Shown one piece after another: positions 54,794-62,915 of a stretch of 64,000 bases of DNA. The position numbers and the translations under genes are program-made. Source of the DNA: Maricaulis sp965228215 (GTDB lineage: Bacteria; Pseudomonadota; Alphaproteobacteria; Caulobacterales; Maricaulaceae); the NCBI GenBank assembly GCA_965228215.1, contig OZ245800.1:1116001-1180000 (forward strand), read 5' to 3'. The notes beneath the pieces were generated by a model, which was given only the letters and a program-made list of their open reading frames with translations, was not told the DNA's origin and ran no database searches. Within the stretch, counting starts at the first letter, position 1; each line of letters starts with the position of its first letter.

Positions 54794-55441
54794 ATGCGTT
54801 CACAAATTCTATTCACGGCCCTGGCTGCCGGCCTGTTGATCAAGGCGCCGGCGCAAGCTCAGGCCCAGAACCAGTCCCAGCCACAAGCTCGGGATCAGGC
54901 CTTCAGCAATCCCTGTGACGCGACCCCGTTCACAGACTGGGATTTCTGGATCGGCGAATGGGTGGCCTTTGACTACGACACGGGTGTCGTCCAGGGCATC
55001 GATCGGGTCGAGAAGATCAATAATGGCTGCGTGATCCACCAGGACTGGTCACAGATGACCGATCGCTATCGCGCCCAGGGCTATGATCTGCGTTATGCGG
55101 GCATGTCGTTCAATACTGTGGTCCTCACCGCAGACGGCCCGGCCTGGGAACAGACCTGGGTGGCGCATTATGGCGGGCTCATTCGCCTGGTCGGCGGGCT
55201 CGACGAGGATGGACGCATGGTGATCCGGACCACCGAGTTCGCAATCCAAGACGGCCAGTTTGCCAAGCGTGTCTGGTATTGGGATCCAGAGGACGACGGC
55301 TCAATTCATTCCTGGGGCGAGATCTATGTGCGCGACGGTGATGGCGAATACCCCGACGAGCCGACGAACATTCCTTGGAATCTCCGCTACGTCTCCCGCC
55401 ACGTCTCGGATCCGCTGATTGCTCAGCCCCCAGCCGACTGA
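54794..55441 (+). CDS. Exported uncharacterised protein (DUF1579-like appearance)
   Basis: 215 residues with a signal peptide (ILFTALAAGLLIKAPAQAQA) followed by a Gln-rich spacer. The mature part (DFWIGEWVAFDYDTG, NNGCVIHQDWSQM, VIRTTEFAIQDG) looks like a beta-barrel calycin-type fold. GGAGAG lies before the ATG at 54794. It sits between the LytTR pair and the GST. A regulated target of the LytTR proteins is possible but unproven. Confidence 0.75.
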   Translation: MRSQILFTALAAGLLIKAPAQAQAQNQSQPQARDQAFSNPCDATPFTDWDFWIGEWVAFDYDTGVVQGIDRVEKINNGCVIHQDWSQMTDRYRAQGYDLRYAGMSFNTVVLTADGPAWEQTWVAHYGGLIRLVGGLDEDGRMVIRTTEFAIQDGQFAKRVWYWDPEDDGSIHSWGEIYVRDGDGEYPDEPTNIPWNLRYVSRHVSDPLIAQPPAD

Positions 55442-55495
55442 GCAAGCCCTGCCGGGCGTGCTGCGGACTGCAATTCGAGCCCCCTTCCGGCAGGT

Positions 55496-55552
55496 GGGCC
55501 GGCCGATCTGCGCTCTACCTCCTTCGAACGCAGATCGCCGGCCCTTTCCTTT
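55496..55552. terminator. Long bidirectional terminator between the exported protein and GST
   Basis: GGGCCGGCCGATCTGCG (55496-55512), a 16-base loop, CGCAGATCGCCGGCCC with one bulge, then TTTCCTTT. The stem is 16 base pairs. It lies between convergent genes. Confidence 0.85.
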
Positions 55553-55557
55553 GAGTG

Positions 55558-56208
55558 TTACTCAGCAGGTTCCGGCAAATCCGCAGCACTGGCTACCGCC
55601 CAGCTGGGTCGTTTGGTCAGGGATTTGAACCAGGCTTTCAGATTGTCCGGTGCATCGCCAAACTGGCGAATGATTTTGAGCAGATAGATCATATAAGCGA
55701 GGGAGATATCCGCTGCCGTGAAACGGTCGGCCGCCACGAATTCCCGATCGCCGACCGCGTGGGTCGCCAGGCAGTCGAGCAGTTTGTTCGTCTCCATCTT
55801 GCTCCATGCCGCAATCCCGGGATCGCGCTTGTCCTCCGGCAGCAAAGCCGTGTGACCGAGCAGCATCGAGACAGGCAGCATCATGCCGGCCTCGCCGAAA
55901 TGCAGCCATTGCAGATAGCGGCCGTAGTCCGCCTCATCGGGCGATACGGCGAGCGGGCTGGGACCGTAGCGGCCGAGGATGTAATCCATGATGGCCAGGG
56001 ATTCGAAGACCGTCGTCTCGCCATCCCGGAAGGCCGGTACTTTCCGAAGCGGATGGATCTGGTCGTAATTCTCGTCGCCCGCCGGACGGGTATCGAAAGC
56101 CACGGGCTCGACCTTGTAGGGAAGACCCATTTCCTCGAGCAGCCATCTCACCCGGATCGAGCGGGTGCGAGGGGCGTGATAAAGCGTGAAATCGGGAGTT
56201 CTGGACAT
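55558..56208 (-). CDS. Glutathione S-transferase
   Basis: 216 residues. A thioredoxin-like N-terminal domain (TLYHAPRTRSIRVRWLLEEM, LRKVPAFRDGETTVFESLAI) and a helical C-terminal domain (FTAADISLAYMIYLL) are both clear. The catalytic-type residue is Ser or Tyr near the N-terminus (YHAPRTRS); the exact class is not settled. Probably cytosolic detoxification. A strong terminator lies just past its stop. Confidence 0.92.
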   Translation of the reverse strand: MSRTPDFTLYHAPRTRSIRVRWLLEEMGLPYKVEPVAFDTRPAGDENYDQIHPLRKVPAFRDGETTVFESLAIMDYILGRYGPSPLAVSPDEADYGRYLQWLHFGEAGMMLPVSMLLGHTALLPEDKRDPGIAAWSKMETNKLLDCLATHAVGDREFVAADRFTAADISLAYMIYLLKIIRQFGDAPDNLKAWFKSLTKRPSWAVASAADLPEPAE

Positions 56209-56329
56209 TTTTGTCTCCGGCCTGACCAGCGGTCATGAAACCCGGCTTGGCCCCTTGTGCAAAGCAAAACCCTCCGCATGGCGGAGATACACGTTTGACA
56301 TGGCGCTACCTTGGTAACATTATAGCATT

Positions 56330-56584
56330 ATGAGCAAAACGATCACACGCACGCAAACTGGTGTCCGGATTGAAGCCCGCACCCTCAAAGTCCTGAAAGG
56401 GCTGGCAGAATATCTCGATCTGAGCCTCGGAGATCTGCTTGAGGGCATGGTCTGGCATGCCTTCGAGGGCAAGACGCCCTTCTCCGCAGAAACCCTCGCA
56501 AAGATCGACCAATTGCGCGCGGTCTATGGTCTCGACCTGTCCGCCGCCGACAGTCACAAATTGCGGGACGCGGCCGATGAGTGA
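56330..56584 (+). CDS. Small possibly DNA-binding protein, first of an overlapping pair
   Basis: 84 residues. GVRIEARTLKVLKGLAEYLD followed by a second helix (LSLGDLLEGMVWHAFEG) reads like a short strand plus two helices, as in ribbon-helix-helix repressors; no firm match. Its stop is eight bases inside the next gene. An AT-rich sequence (about 56310-56332) before the ATG is a plausible promoter. Not recognised by name. Confidence 0.6.
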   Translation: MSKTITRTQTGVRIEARTLKVLKGLAEYLDLSLGDLLEGMVWHAFEGKTPFSAETLAKIDQLRAVYGLDLSAADSHKLRDAADE

Positions 56585-56912
56585 GATCGACGAGCTCGCC
56601 GCCTTCATGGACGGCACCCTGGACGCAAGCGCCTTCGATCACGGCGCGCACGTACGCGTCGCCAGGCGCATGCTGGACGGTCATGATTTCCTGGAAGCTG
56701 TCTGGCTCTACGACAAGGGCCTGCGGAAGATCACCGAACGCCTCGGCGTGCCGGAAAAGCGGTCAGTGACCAAGACGCTCGCCTTCATGTCGCTGATCGC
56801 GGAAACCGGAGAAATCCCCCACTCCGATCAGCTGAACGGCTGGTATTCAGCCGCCCGCCTCGATCAGCCGGAAGGCCGGGACATGTTTCTGATGCCTGAT
56901 CGTTCGCCATAA
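56577..56912 (+). CDS. Uncharacterised protein with an F-D-H-G-A-H motif, second of the pair
   Basis: 111 residues. The N-terminal FDHGAHVRVARRMLDGHDFL resembles a widespread family of small proteins with an F-x-H-x-x-H pair, function unknown. The rest is helical (VTKTLAFMSLIAETGEI). It overlaps the RHH-like gene by eight bases and ends at a strong bidirectional terminator, making the pair a compact self-contained unit. A toxin/antitoxin-like or regulator/effector relation is only a hypothesis. Confidence 0.65.
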   Translation: MSEIDELAAFMDGTLDASAFDHGAHVRVARRMLDGHDFLEAVWLYDKGLRKITERLGVPEKRSVTKTLAFMSLIAETGEIPHSDQLNGWYSAARLDQPEGRDMFLMPDRSP

Positions 56913-56948
56913 AAAAACCCCGCCGAAGCAATTGCTTGGCGGGGTTTT
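56911..56948. terminator. Bidirectional terminator between the two-gene unit and rho
   Basis: AAAAAAA, CCCCGCCGAAGCAA, TTGCTTGGCGGGG, TTTT. The stem is 13 base pairs with one bulged G, flanked by A- and T-runs so it works on both strands. It serves the unit at 56330-56912 and rho. Confidence 0.92.
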
Positions 56949-56965
56949 GTCAGGAATCGTCAGGA

Positions 56966-58270
56966 TCAGGTATTCATCGACTCAAAGAATTCGCCATTCG
57001 TCTTGGTCTGACGCAGCTTGTCGAGCAGGAAGTCGATCGCATCCTGGGCACCCATCGGGTTGAGGATACGGCGCAGGACATACATTTTCTGCAGCTGACC
57101 CTTGTCGACCAGGAGTTCCTCTTTCCGGGTACCGGATTTGAGGATGTCGATCGCCGGGAAGACCCGCTTGTCGGCAACCTTGCGGTCGAGCACGACTTCC
57201 GAGTTACCGGTTCCCTTGAATTCCTCGAAGATGACTTCGTCCATCCGGCTGCCCGTGTCGATCAGCGCCGTTGCGATAATGGTCAGCGAACCGCCATTCT
57301 CGATATTCCGGGCGGCACCGAAGAAACGTTTCGGCCGCTGGAGGGCATTGGCGTCGACACCACCGGTCAGCACCTTGCCCGAGCTCGGCACCACCGTGTT
57401 GTAGGCACGGCCAAGACGGGTGATCGAGTCGAGCAGGATCACGACATCACGGCCGTGTTCTACGAGGCGCTTGGCTTTTTCAATCACCATTTCAGCAACT
57501 TGCACGTGGCGCGTTGCCGGTTCGTCGAAGGTCGAGGAGATGACTTCGCCGCGCACGGTGCGCTGCATGTCGGTCACTTCTTCCGGACGTTCATCGATCA
57601 GGAGAACCATCAGATAACAATCGGGGTGGTTGGTCTCGATGGCGTGGGCGATGTTTTGCAGCAGGACCGTCTTACCCGTCCGCGGCGGCGCCACGATCAA
57701 GCCACGCTGACCCTTGCCGAGCGGGGAGACGATGTCGATGACCCGGCCGGAACGGTCCTTGATGGTCGGATCCGGATTCTCCATCACGAAACGCTGTTCG
57801 GGATAGAGCGGGGTCAGATTGTCGAAATGAACCTTGTGGCGCGCGCGCTCGGTTTCCTCGAAATTGATCGAATTCACCTTCAGCAGCGCGAAATAGCGTT
57901 CGCCATCGCGCGGCGAGCGGATCTCGCCTTCTACGGTATCGCCCGTACGCAGGCCGAATTTGCGGATCTGGGTCGGCGAAACATAGATATCGTCCGGGCC
58001 GGCCAGATAATTGGCTTCCGGTGAACGCAGGAAGCCGAAACCGTCCTGGAGAACTTCGAGAACGCCGCCGCCATGGATCTCGACATCCCGCTCGGCCAGG
58101 GCCTTGAGGATGGCGAACATCATGCCCTGCTTGCGCAAGGAGGAAGCATTCTCGATTTCGAGTGCTTCCGCGAATTCCAGCAATTCTGTCGGCTTCTTTT
58201 CCTTGAGGTCCTGGAGCGTCATACGGCTCACGCCATCAAGAAGGGCGGACTGGTTGGTTTCTTCTGTCAT
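56966..58270 (-). CDS. rho: Transcription termination factor Rho
   Basis: 434 residues. The N-terminal Rho domain is followed by the RNA-binding cold-shock-like domain (GGGVLEVLQDGFGFLRSPEA). The RecA-like motor has APPRTGKTVLLQ (Walker A) and VVILLDSITRLGRAYN. The hexamer pulls transcripts free. Gene order rho next to heme genes and the origin is a well-known alphaproteobacterial arrangement. Confidence 0.98.
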   Translation of the reverse strand: MTEETNQSALLDGVSRMTLQDLKEKKPTELLEFAEALEIENASSLRKQGMMFAILKALAERDVEIHGGGVLEVLQDGFGFLRSPEANYLAGPDDIYVSPTQIRKFGLRTGDTVEGEIRSPRDGERYFALLKVNSINFEETERARHKVHFDNLTPLYPEQRFVMENPDPTIKDRSGRVIDIVSPLGKGQRGLIVAPPRTGKTVLLQNIAHAIETNHPDCYLMVLLIDERPEEVTDMQRTVRGEVISSTFDEPATRHVQVAEMVIEKAKRLVEHGRDVVILLDSITRLGRAYNTVVPSSGKVLTGGVDANALQRPKRFFGAARNIENGGSLTIIATALIDTGSRMDEVIFEEFKGTGNSEVVLDRKVADKRVFPAIDILKSGTRKEELLVDKGQLQKMYVLRRILNPMGAQDAIDFLLDKLRQTKTNGEFFESMNT

Positions 58271-58298
58271 GATTTTCTACACGTCATGAGGAATGCAG

Positions 58299-58316
58299 CT
58301 GTCCCGGACGGGACAG
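58299..58316. promoter_or_regulatory. Palindrome in the rho leader
   Basis: CTGTCCCG-GA-CGGGACAG, perfect 8-bp arms, 29-46 bases upstream of the rho ATG. No T-run follows, so a leader hairpin or operator is more likely than a terminator for the upstream hemJ. Confidence 0.45.
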
Positions 58317-58491
58317 AGCGGAATAAGCAATACGGGTGCCGAAAACGAAACAACTACCCGATGTGTCTGGAACGGACGGGCGCGAACTGGTTTCGCGGCC
58401 TACGTCGTCATGGAGAGGTCCTGTGAAAGGAGTCGGACAAGGCTTGCCATGTGCAGCCTTAGCCGTCAAGCGCGTACCGGCTTCAGGCCAG

Positions 58492-58947
58492 TTACCTAAG
58501 GGCAACCACGGCGATAAGCACGATCAGGATCGCCAGCACAAACGGAATCTCGTTGAGGATCCGGTAGCGCTTATCGGACCAGTCATTCGTGCCAGCCTCA
58601 AATCGTTTCAGCCGCCCGAGATAGATGTGATGGATTCCGGTCATGACCGAAATCAGGACGAATTTCGAGATCCAGGCCCAGTCCAGGAAGATCATCCAGC
58701 TGCCGGCCCGTTCCGCATTGGCCCAGATCAGCAGCGCCCCGAAGACCCAGGTCGCGATCATCGCCGGGTTCATGATGATCTTCAGCAATCTGTGTTCCTG
58801 CAGTTTCAGCGTCTCATCGAGTTCACCGCCGGGTTGGGCCGTGCAGTGATAGACGAAGAGGCGGGGCAGGTAGAGCATGCCGGCCATCCAGGCGATCACC
58901 GCAAGGATGTGAAAAGCACGCAGCCAGTCATAGGCAGCCAGGATCAT
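58492..58947 (-). CDS. hemJ: Protoporphyrinogen IX oxidase HemJ
   Basis: 151 residues with four transmembrane helices. It oxidises protoporphyrinogen IX to protoporphyrin IX. The conserved His13 (AFHILAVIAWMAGM) and Lys95 (WISKFVLIS) are the family's functional residues, and the C-terminal RILNEIPFVLAILIV is typical. Four bases separate it from hemH, so hemE-hemH-hemJ form one operon covering late heme synthesis. Confidence 0.95.
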   Translation of the reverse strand: MILAAYDWLRAFHILAVIAWMAGMLYLPRLFVYHCTAQPGGELDETLKLQEHRLLKIIMNPAMIATWVFGALLIWANAERAGSWMIFLDWAWISKFVLISVMTGIHHIYLGRLKRFEAGTNDWSDKRYRILNEIPFVLAILIVLIAVVALR

Positions 58948-58951
58948 CGTT

Positions 58952-59986
58952 TCAGCTTTCGGACAATCGCGGACAGGCAGAGCACTGGCCGGGACATTTC
59001 AGACCATTTTCGCGGAAAGGCTTACCGCAGGGCTGATCTAGAGCCGCCATCGCAGTTTGCGCAAGGGCCCGGATGAAGCCCGCATGATCCCCCAGCGCAG
59101 GCACGCGATGATAGCCGGAAATTTCCAGCTCCTCAGCTACTTCCGCGTATTCGTCATCCAGCTCGACCAGGGTCTCGATATGCTCGGAGACAAAGGCGAT
59201 CGGGGTCAGAACAATGGCCTTCCCATCGTTCGCCGCCTGTTCGATGGCCTCTTCGGTCGAGGGACCGATCCATTTGAGCGGCCCGACCCGGCTCTGGTAA
59301 CAGACCTGCCAGTCGGTGAGTTCCGGCAGGGCTTCTGCTACTGCCGCTGCAGTGATTTCCACCTGTTGCTGGTAGGGGTCGCCATCCTTGACCACTTTTT
59401 CCGGCAGTCCGTGGGCAGAAAACAGCAGGCGCGCATTCTCCGGCCGGCCGGCCTCTTCCCAGGTCCCGCGGATCAGGTCTGCGTGGGCCTGCACGAAATC
59501 AGCCTGTTCCGGATAGCAGCACACGATATGCGCATCCGGCCCGCCGGCATCTTTCCAGGCTTTCAGAGATGAGGCGGTCGTCGTCGTTGAGAATTGCGGA
59601 TAAAGCGGGAGCAGCAGCACCCTGTCCGCACCCCAGGCCTTCACCTCGGCAACAACATCCTCGACGAAGGGATGCCAGTAGCGCATGGCCGGCAGGACGC
59701 GGATATCGGTATCCGCCAGCTCGGTTTCAAGAGCCGCCTTCAAGGCGTCCGCTTGTTTCAGTGTCTCGGGCATGATCGGCGAACCGCCGCCCATCTTAGC
59801 GTAATTCTCCCGCGCAGATTTGGCCCGCGTGTTCGAGATAAGCCAGGCCAGGAATTCCCGGATCGGTCCGGGCACCTGGAGAATGGCTGGATCCCGGAAC
59901 AGATTCCGCAGAAACGGCTGCACGGCGTCCGGCCCGTCAGGACCACCGAGATTAAAGAGGACGACGGCAAGTTTCTGTCTGCTCAT
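58952..59986 (-). CDS. hemH: Ferrochelatase HemH
   Basis: 344 residues, inserting ferrous iron into protoporphyrin. Motifs: VVLFNLGGPDGPDAVQPFL, AMRYWHPFVED, LLFSAHGLPEKVV (catalytic His) and PIAFVSEHIETLVELD (acidic residue). The C-terminus bears CPGQCSACP, a cysteine cluster that could bind an iron-sulfur cluster as in some bacterial ferrochelatases. Confidence 0.97.
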   Translation of the reverse strand: MSRQKLAVVLFNLGGPDGPDAVQPFLRNLFRDPAILQVPGPIREFLAWLISNTRAKSARENYAKMGGGSPIMPETLKQADALKAALETELADTDIRVLPAMRYWHPFVEDVVAEVKAWGADRVLLLPLYPQFSTTTTASSLKAWKDAGGPDAHIVCCYPEQADFVQAHADLIRGTWEEAGRPENARLLFSAHGLPEKVVKDGDPYQQQVEITAAAVAEALPELTDWQVCYQSRVGPLKWIGPSTEEAIEQAANDGKAIVLTPIAFVSEHIETLVELDDEYAEVAEELEISGYHRVPALGDHAGFIRALAQTAMAALDQPCGKPFRENGLKCPGQCSACPRLSES

Positions 59987-60002
59987 GGCGCAAACCCATC
60001 AA

Positions 60003-61040
60003 TCAAGCCGGTTTGCGGATGCGCGCCAGCAAATCTTCAACGTGAGAAACCGGTACATCCGGCGTGATGCCGTGTCCGAGATTGAAGATATGGGGCCGGT
60101 TTGCCCAGGCTTCCACCAGGCGATCCACCTCACTGTTGAGCGCAGCGCCGCCGGCGCGCAGCGCGGCCGGGTCGAGATGTCCCTGGATCGGCATGCCCTT
60201 AGGCAGAACGCTGTCTGCCCAGGCCGGATCAACCGACGTGTCCAACGCGATCGCCGTCACACCTGTCTGTTCGGCGTAACGCGGATATTGAGTGCCGGCG
60301 CCACGCGGGAAACCAATGATCGGTACATCCACGCCGGCAGCCCGGACCTGGTCGACGATTTTCTTCGTCGGTTTGATGATCACCCGGTCGAACAGCGGTT
60401 CAGGCAAGCCTTCTGCCCAACTGTCGAAGAGTTTGAGGACTTCGGCACCGGCCTCCACCTGCATTACCAGGTATCGGGCGGTGGCCTGCGCGATCCGGTC
60501 CAGCATCGCGTCAAATTCCTCTGGCGATTGCCAGGCCGCAACCCGCGTCTTGAACCGGTCCTTTGATCCGCCGCCCTCGACCATGTAGGTCGCCACGGTC
60601 CAGGGCGATCCGGCAAAGCCGATCAGCGTTGTTTCAGCCGGCAATTCAGGCTTCACACGTTTCAGGGTCTCACCGATCGGCGCCAGGACCTCTTCCACCC
60701 GGCTCAGATCGAGCTCTTCGTAATCGAGCGGATCAAAGGGTTCCAGCTTGGGGCCCTCACCCGTCACGAACCAGACTTTCCGGCCCAGCGCGATCGGGAT
60801 CAGGAGAATGTCCGCGAACATGATCGAGGCATCGAAGCCGAACCGGCGGATCGGCTGAAGCGTCACCTCGGCGGCGAGATCGGGCGAGAAGCAGAAATCG
60901 ATGAAGTCCTTCGCACGGGCGCGAACTTCCCGGTATTCGTCGAGATAACGTCCGGCCTGGCGCATCAGCCATACCGGAGCGGGATCGACCCGCTTTCCGG
61001 ACAGAACGTCCAGGACGGGTTTGGAAACAGGATCGGTCAT
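60003..61040 (-). CDS. hemE: Uroporphyrinogen decarboxylase
   Basis: 345 residues. It decarboxylates uroporphyrinogen III to coproporphyrinogen III. Motifs: VWLMRQAGRYLDEYREVRA, DIMFADILLIPIALG-type SIMFADILLIPIALG, GFAGSPWTVATYMVEGGGSK and LGHGITPDVP. It heads the hemE-hemH-hemJ operon and forms one edge of the replication origin, as in Caulobacter. Confidence 0.98.
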   Translation of the reverse strand: MTDPVSKPVLDVLSGKRVDPAPVWLMRQAGRYLDEYREVRARAKDFIDFCFSPDLAAEVTLQPIRRFGFDASIMFADILLIPIALGRKVWFVTGEGPKLEPFDPLDYEELDLSRVEEVLAPIGETLKRVKPELPAETTLIGFAGSPWTVATYMVEGGGSKDRFKTRVAAWQSPEEFDAMLDRIAQATARYLVMQVEAGAEVLKLFDSWAEGLPEPLFDRVIIKPTKKIVDQVRAAGVDVPIIGFPRGAGTQYPRYAEQTGVTAIALDTSVDPAWADSVLPKGMPIQGHLDPAALRAGGAALNSEVDRLVEAWANRPHIFNLGHGITPDVPVSHVEDLLARIRKPA

Positions 61041-61485
61041 GCCGACTGATTAGGCATGAACGGGCATTTCTTCAATGCGTCCTTTTCACTCTGAAAAAAG
61101 ATTATTTGAATTGATGATATTTGTTGTGGCGTGAAAGTCGGGGATGACTGGCCTTTCCCCCAGGCCCGGGACAGGTTTTCCCCCGGTTGTCTTTTCCACG
61201 CCCCGAAATCTGCCAGATGTGGATGACTCTCCTGACATTATCAGAATCAGAAGCTTGGTCCTTACGGATTGCACGCGATTCTGTGGATTTTCGGACGATC
61301 AAGCCGGGAAAGTCAGACGGCTATCCACGCGTTTTCAAGACGGGTCCTGACATGTGGAGATCTGTGTTGGAGACTGGTGGTAGTGCCGGGTAGTACTCAC
61401 ATGCCGAGACCGGTTCGAACCGGCTTGGGGAAAACCGCCACACTTGTTAACAATGTGTTAACGCCCCTCCCGGATTGCTTGCTCC
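61041..61485. other. Chromosomal replication origin (oriC / Cori-like)
   Basis: A 445-base gene-free region between hemE and ppsR, the location of Caulobacter Cori. It holds five degenerate DnaA boxes: 61192 TTTTCCACG, 61218 TGTGGATGA (one mismatch), 61282 TGTGGATTT, 61321 CTATCCACG and 61353 TGTGGAGAT. An AT-rich stretch (61091-61126, 28 of 36 A/T) could be the unwinding element. One exact CtrA box lies at 61447. Its function is inferred from synteny and motifs. Confidence 0.88.
61447..61462 (+). promoter_or_regulatory. Exact CtrA-type box within oriC
   Basis: TTAA-CAATGTG-TTAAC, matching TTAA-N7-TTAAC in full. It is 24 bases before the ppsR ATG and at the edge of the origin, so it could both repress initiation and act on ppsR transcription. 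Confidence 0.8.
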
Positions 61486-62319
61486 ATGACCGATTCCAGT
61501 CCTCCGCCGATTGAAACCTGTTTCCATATTCACATGGTCTCCGACTCCACCGGCGAGACGCTGATGGAAGTCATGCGCGCCTCCGTGGCCCAGTTCGAAG
61601 GCACCAATCCGCTCGAACATCTCTACGCCCTGGTCCGGTCGGCGCGCCAGATGGATCGCGTGCTCGCCGAGATCGAGTCCTATCCGGGTGTCGTCATGTA
61701 CACGATCGTCAATCCGGACCTCCGGCGGGCGCTGGAAACACGATGTGCTGAGATCGGAACGCCGGCGATCGCCGTGCTTGACCCGATGCTGGCAACGCTC
61801 AGCTCCTATCTCGGTCAACAGATCGCCAGCCGTGCCGGTGCCCAGCGTGCGCTGGATGCCGAATATTATCACCGCATCGAAGCCCTGAACTATGCCATGG
61901 CCCATGATGATGGCGCCGGGGATCATTATGCCGGTGCGGACATCATCCTGCTCGGGGTCAGCCGGACTTCCAAGACACCGACCAGTATCTACCTCGCCCA
62001 TCGCGGCTATCGCGCAGCAAACATCCCGCTCGTGAATGGCGTTCCGCTCCCCGAGGAGATCTACCACGTCAAGAACCCGTTGATCGTCGGCCTGACCGCC
62101 TCGCCGGAACGCATCGTCCAGATCCGCCGGAACCGCCTGCTCACGCTGAACGAGAACCGCGACACTGACTACATCGATGATTTCTCGGTGCGCGAGGAGA
62201 TCCTGAATGCCAAACGCCTGTTTGCAAAACATGGCTGGCCGTCGATTGATGTCACCCGACGCTCGATCGAGGAAACGGCAGCGAAAATCATCAACCTGCT
62301 GAGCGAAAAGCGAAAATAG
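61486..62319 (+). CDS. ppsR: PEP synthase / pyruvate phosphate dikinase regulatory protein (DUF299)
   Basis: 277 residues, a bifunctional kinase/pyrophosphorylase that switches PPDK or PEP synthase on and off. Motifs: HMVSDSTGETLMEVMRA at the N-terminus and the P-loop-like GVSRTSKT (157-164). In Caulobacter this gene (RP001 family) borders the origin, supporting the oriC placement. It is followed by maf at a two-base gap. Confidence 0.93.
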   Translation: MTDSSPPPIETCFHIHMVSDSTGETLMEVMRASVAQFEGTNPLEHLYALVRSARQMDRVLAEIESYPGVVMYTIVNPDLRRALETRCAEIGTPAIAVLDPMLATLSSYLGQQIASRAGAQRALDAEYYHRIEALNYAMAHDDGAGDHYAGADIILLGVSRTSKTPTSIYLAHRGYRAANIPLVNGVPLPEEIYHVKNPLIVGLTASPERIVQIRRNRLLTLNENRDTDYIDDFSVREEILNAKRLFAKHGWPSIDVTRRSIEETAAKIINLLSEKRK

Positions 62320-62321
62320 CC

Positions 62322-62915
62322 ATGTCCGAACCTCTGGTCCTGGCATCCGGCAGTGCGATCCGCCGGCAGATCCTGCAACAGGCCTGTATCGAATTCGACG
62401 TGATCAAATCCGCCGTCGACGAGGACGCGATCAAGCAGGCCAATCCCGATCTGCCGCCTCGCGACATGGCACTTCTGCTCGCCAAGGCGAAGGCCGGGGC
62501 CGTTGCGTCGCAGACTCCCGGAAGGCTGGTTCTGGGTGCCGATCAGACCATGGAGCTCGACGAAGGCCTGCTGGACAAGCTGCCCCGCCCCGAGCTTGCC
62601 CGTGAACGCCTGATGGCAATGCGCGGACGCGAGCATTTCCTGCATTCCGGCCTGGCGCTGTATCGTGACGACAAACTTGTCTGGTCCCACCAGCAGACAT
62701 CGACGCTACATGTGCGCGAATTCAGTGATGACTTCCTCGACTTCTATCTGTCCACGGCCGGGGACGAGTTGACCGCCAGCGTGGGTGCCTACGCCTATGA
62801 AGGCCTGGGCGCGCAATTGTTCGAACGAGTCGATGCCGACTATTTCGGTGTTCTGGGACTGCCGCTGATGCCGCTGCTCGCTGCCCTGCGCGACCAGGGC
62901 CTCGCACCGGCATGA
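62322..62915 (+). CDS. maf: Maf-family nucleotide pyrophosphatase
   Basis: 197 residues. LVLASGSAIRRQIL is the phosphate-binding start, LAKAKAGAVA follows, then LVLGADQTM with the metal Asp. Maf proteins hydrolyse non-canonical or modified nucleotides. It overlaps aroE by four bases, giving a ppsR-maf-aroE-coaE run. Confidence 0.93.
   Translation: MSEPLVLASGSAIRRQILQQACIEFDVIKSAVDEDAIKQANPDLPPRDMALLLAKAKAGAVASQTPGRLVLGADQTMELDEGLLDKLPRPELARERLMAMRGREHFLHSGLALYRDDKLVWSHQQTSTLHVREFSDDFLDFYLSTAGDELTASVGAYAYEGLGAQLFERVDADYFGVLGLPLMPLLAALRDQGLAPA

Noticed and set aside
56936..58024. A 362-residue open frame opposite rho
   Set aside because: Antisense to rho and overlapping the bidirectional terminator; no homology visible.
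61086..61514. Several short frames on both strands within the origin region
   Set aside because: Composition is AT-rich at one end and box-rich elsewhere; none has a ribosome-binding site or recognisable sequence, and the region fits oriC.
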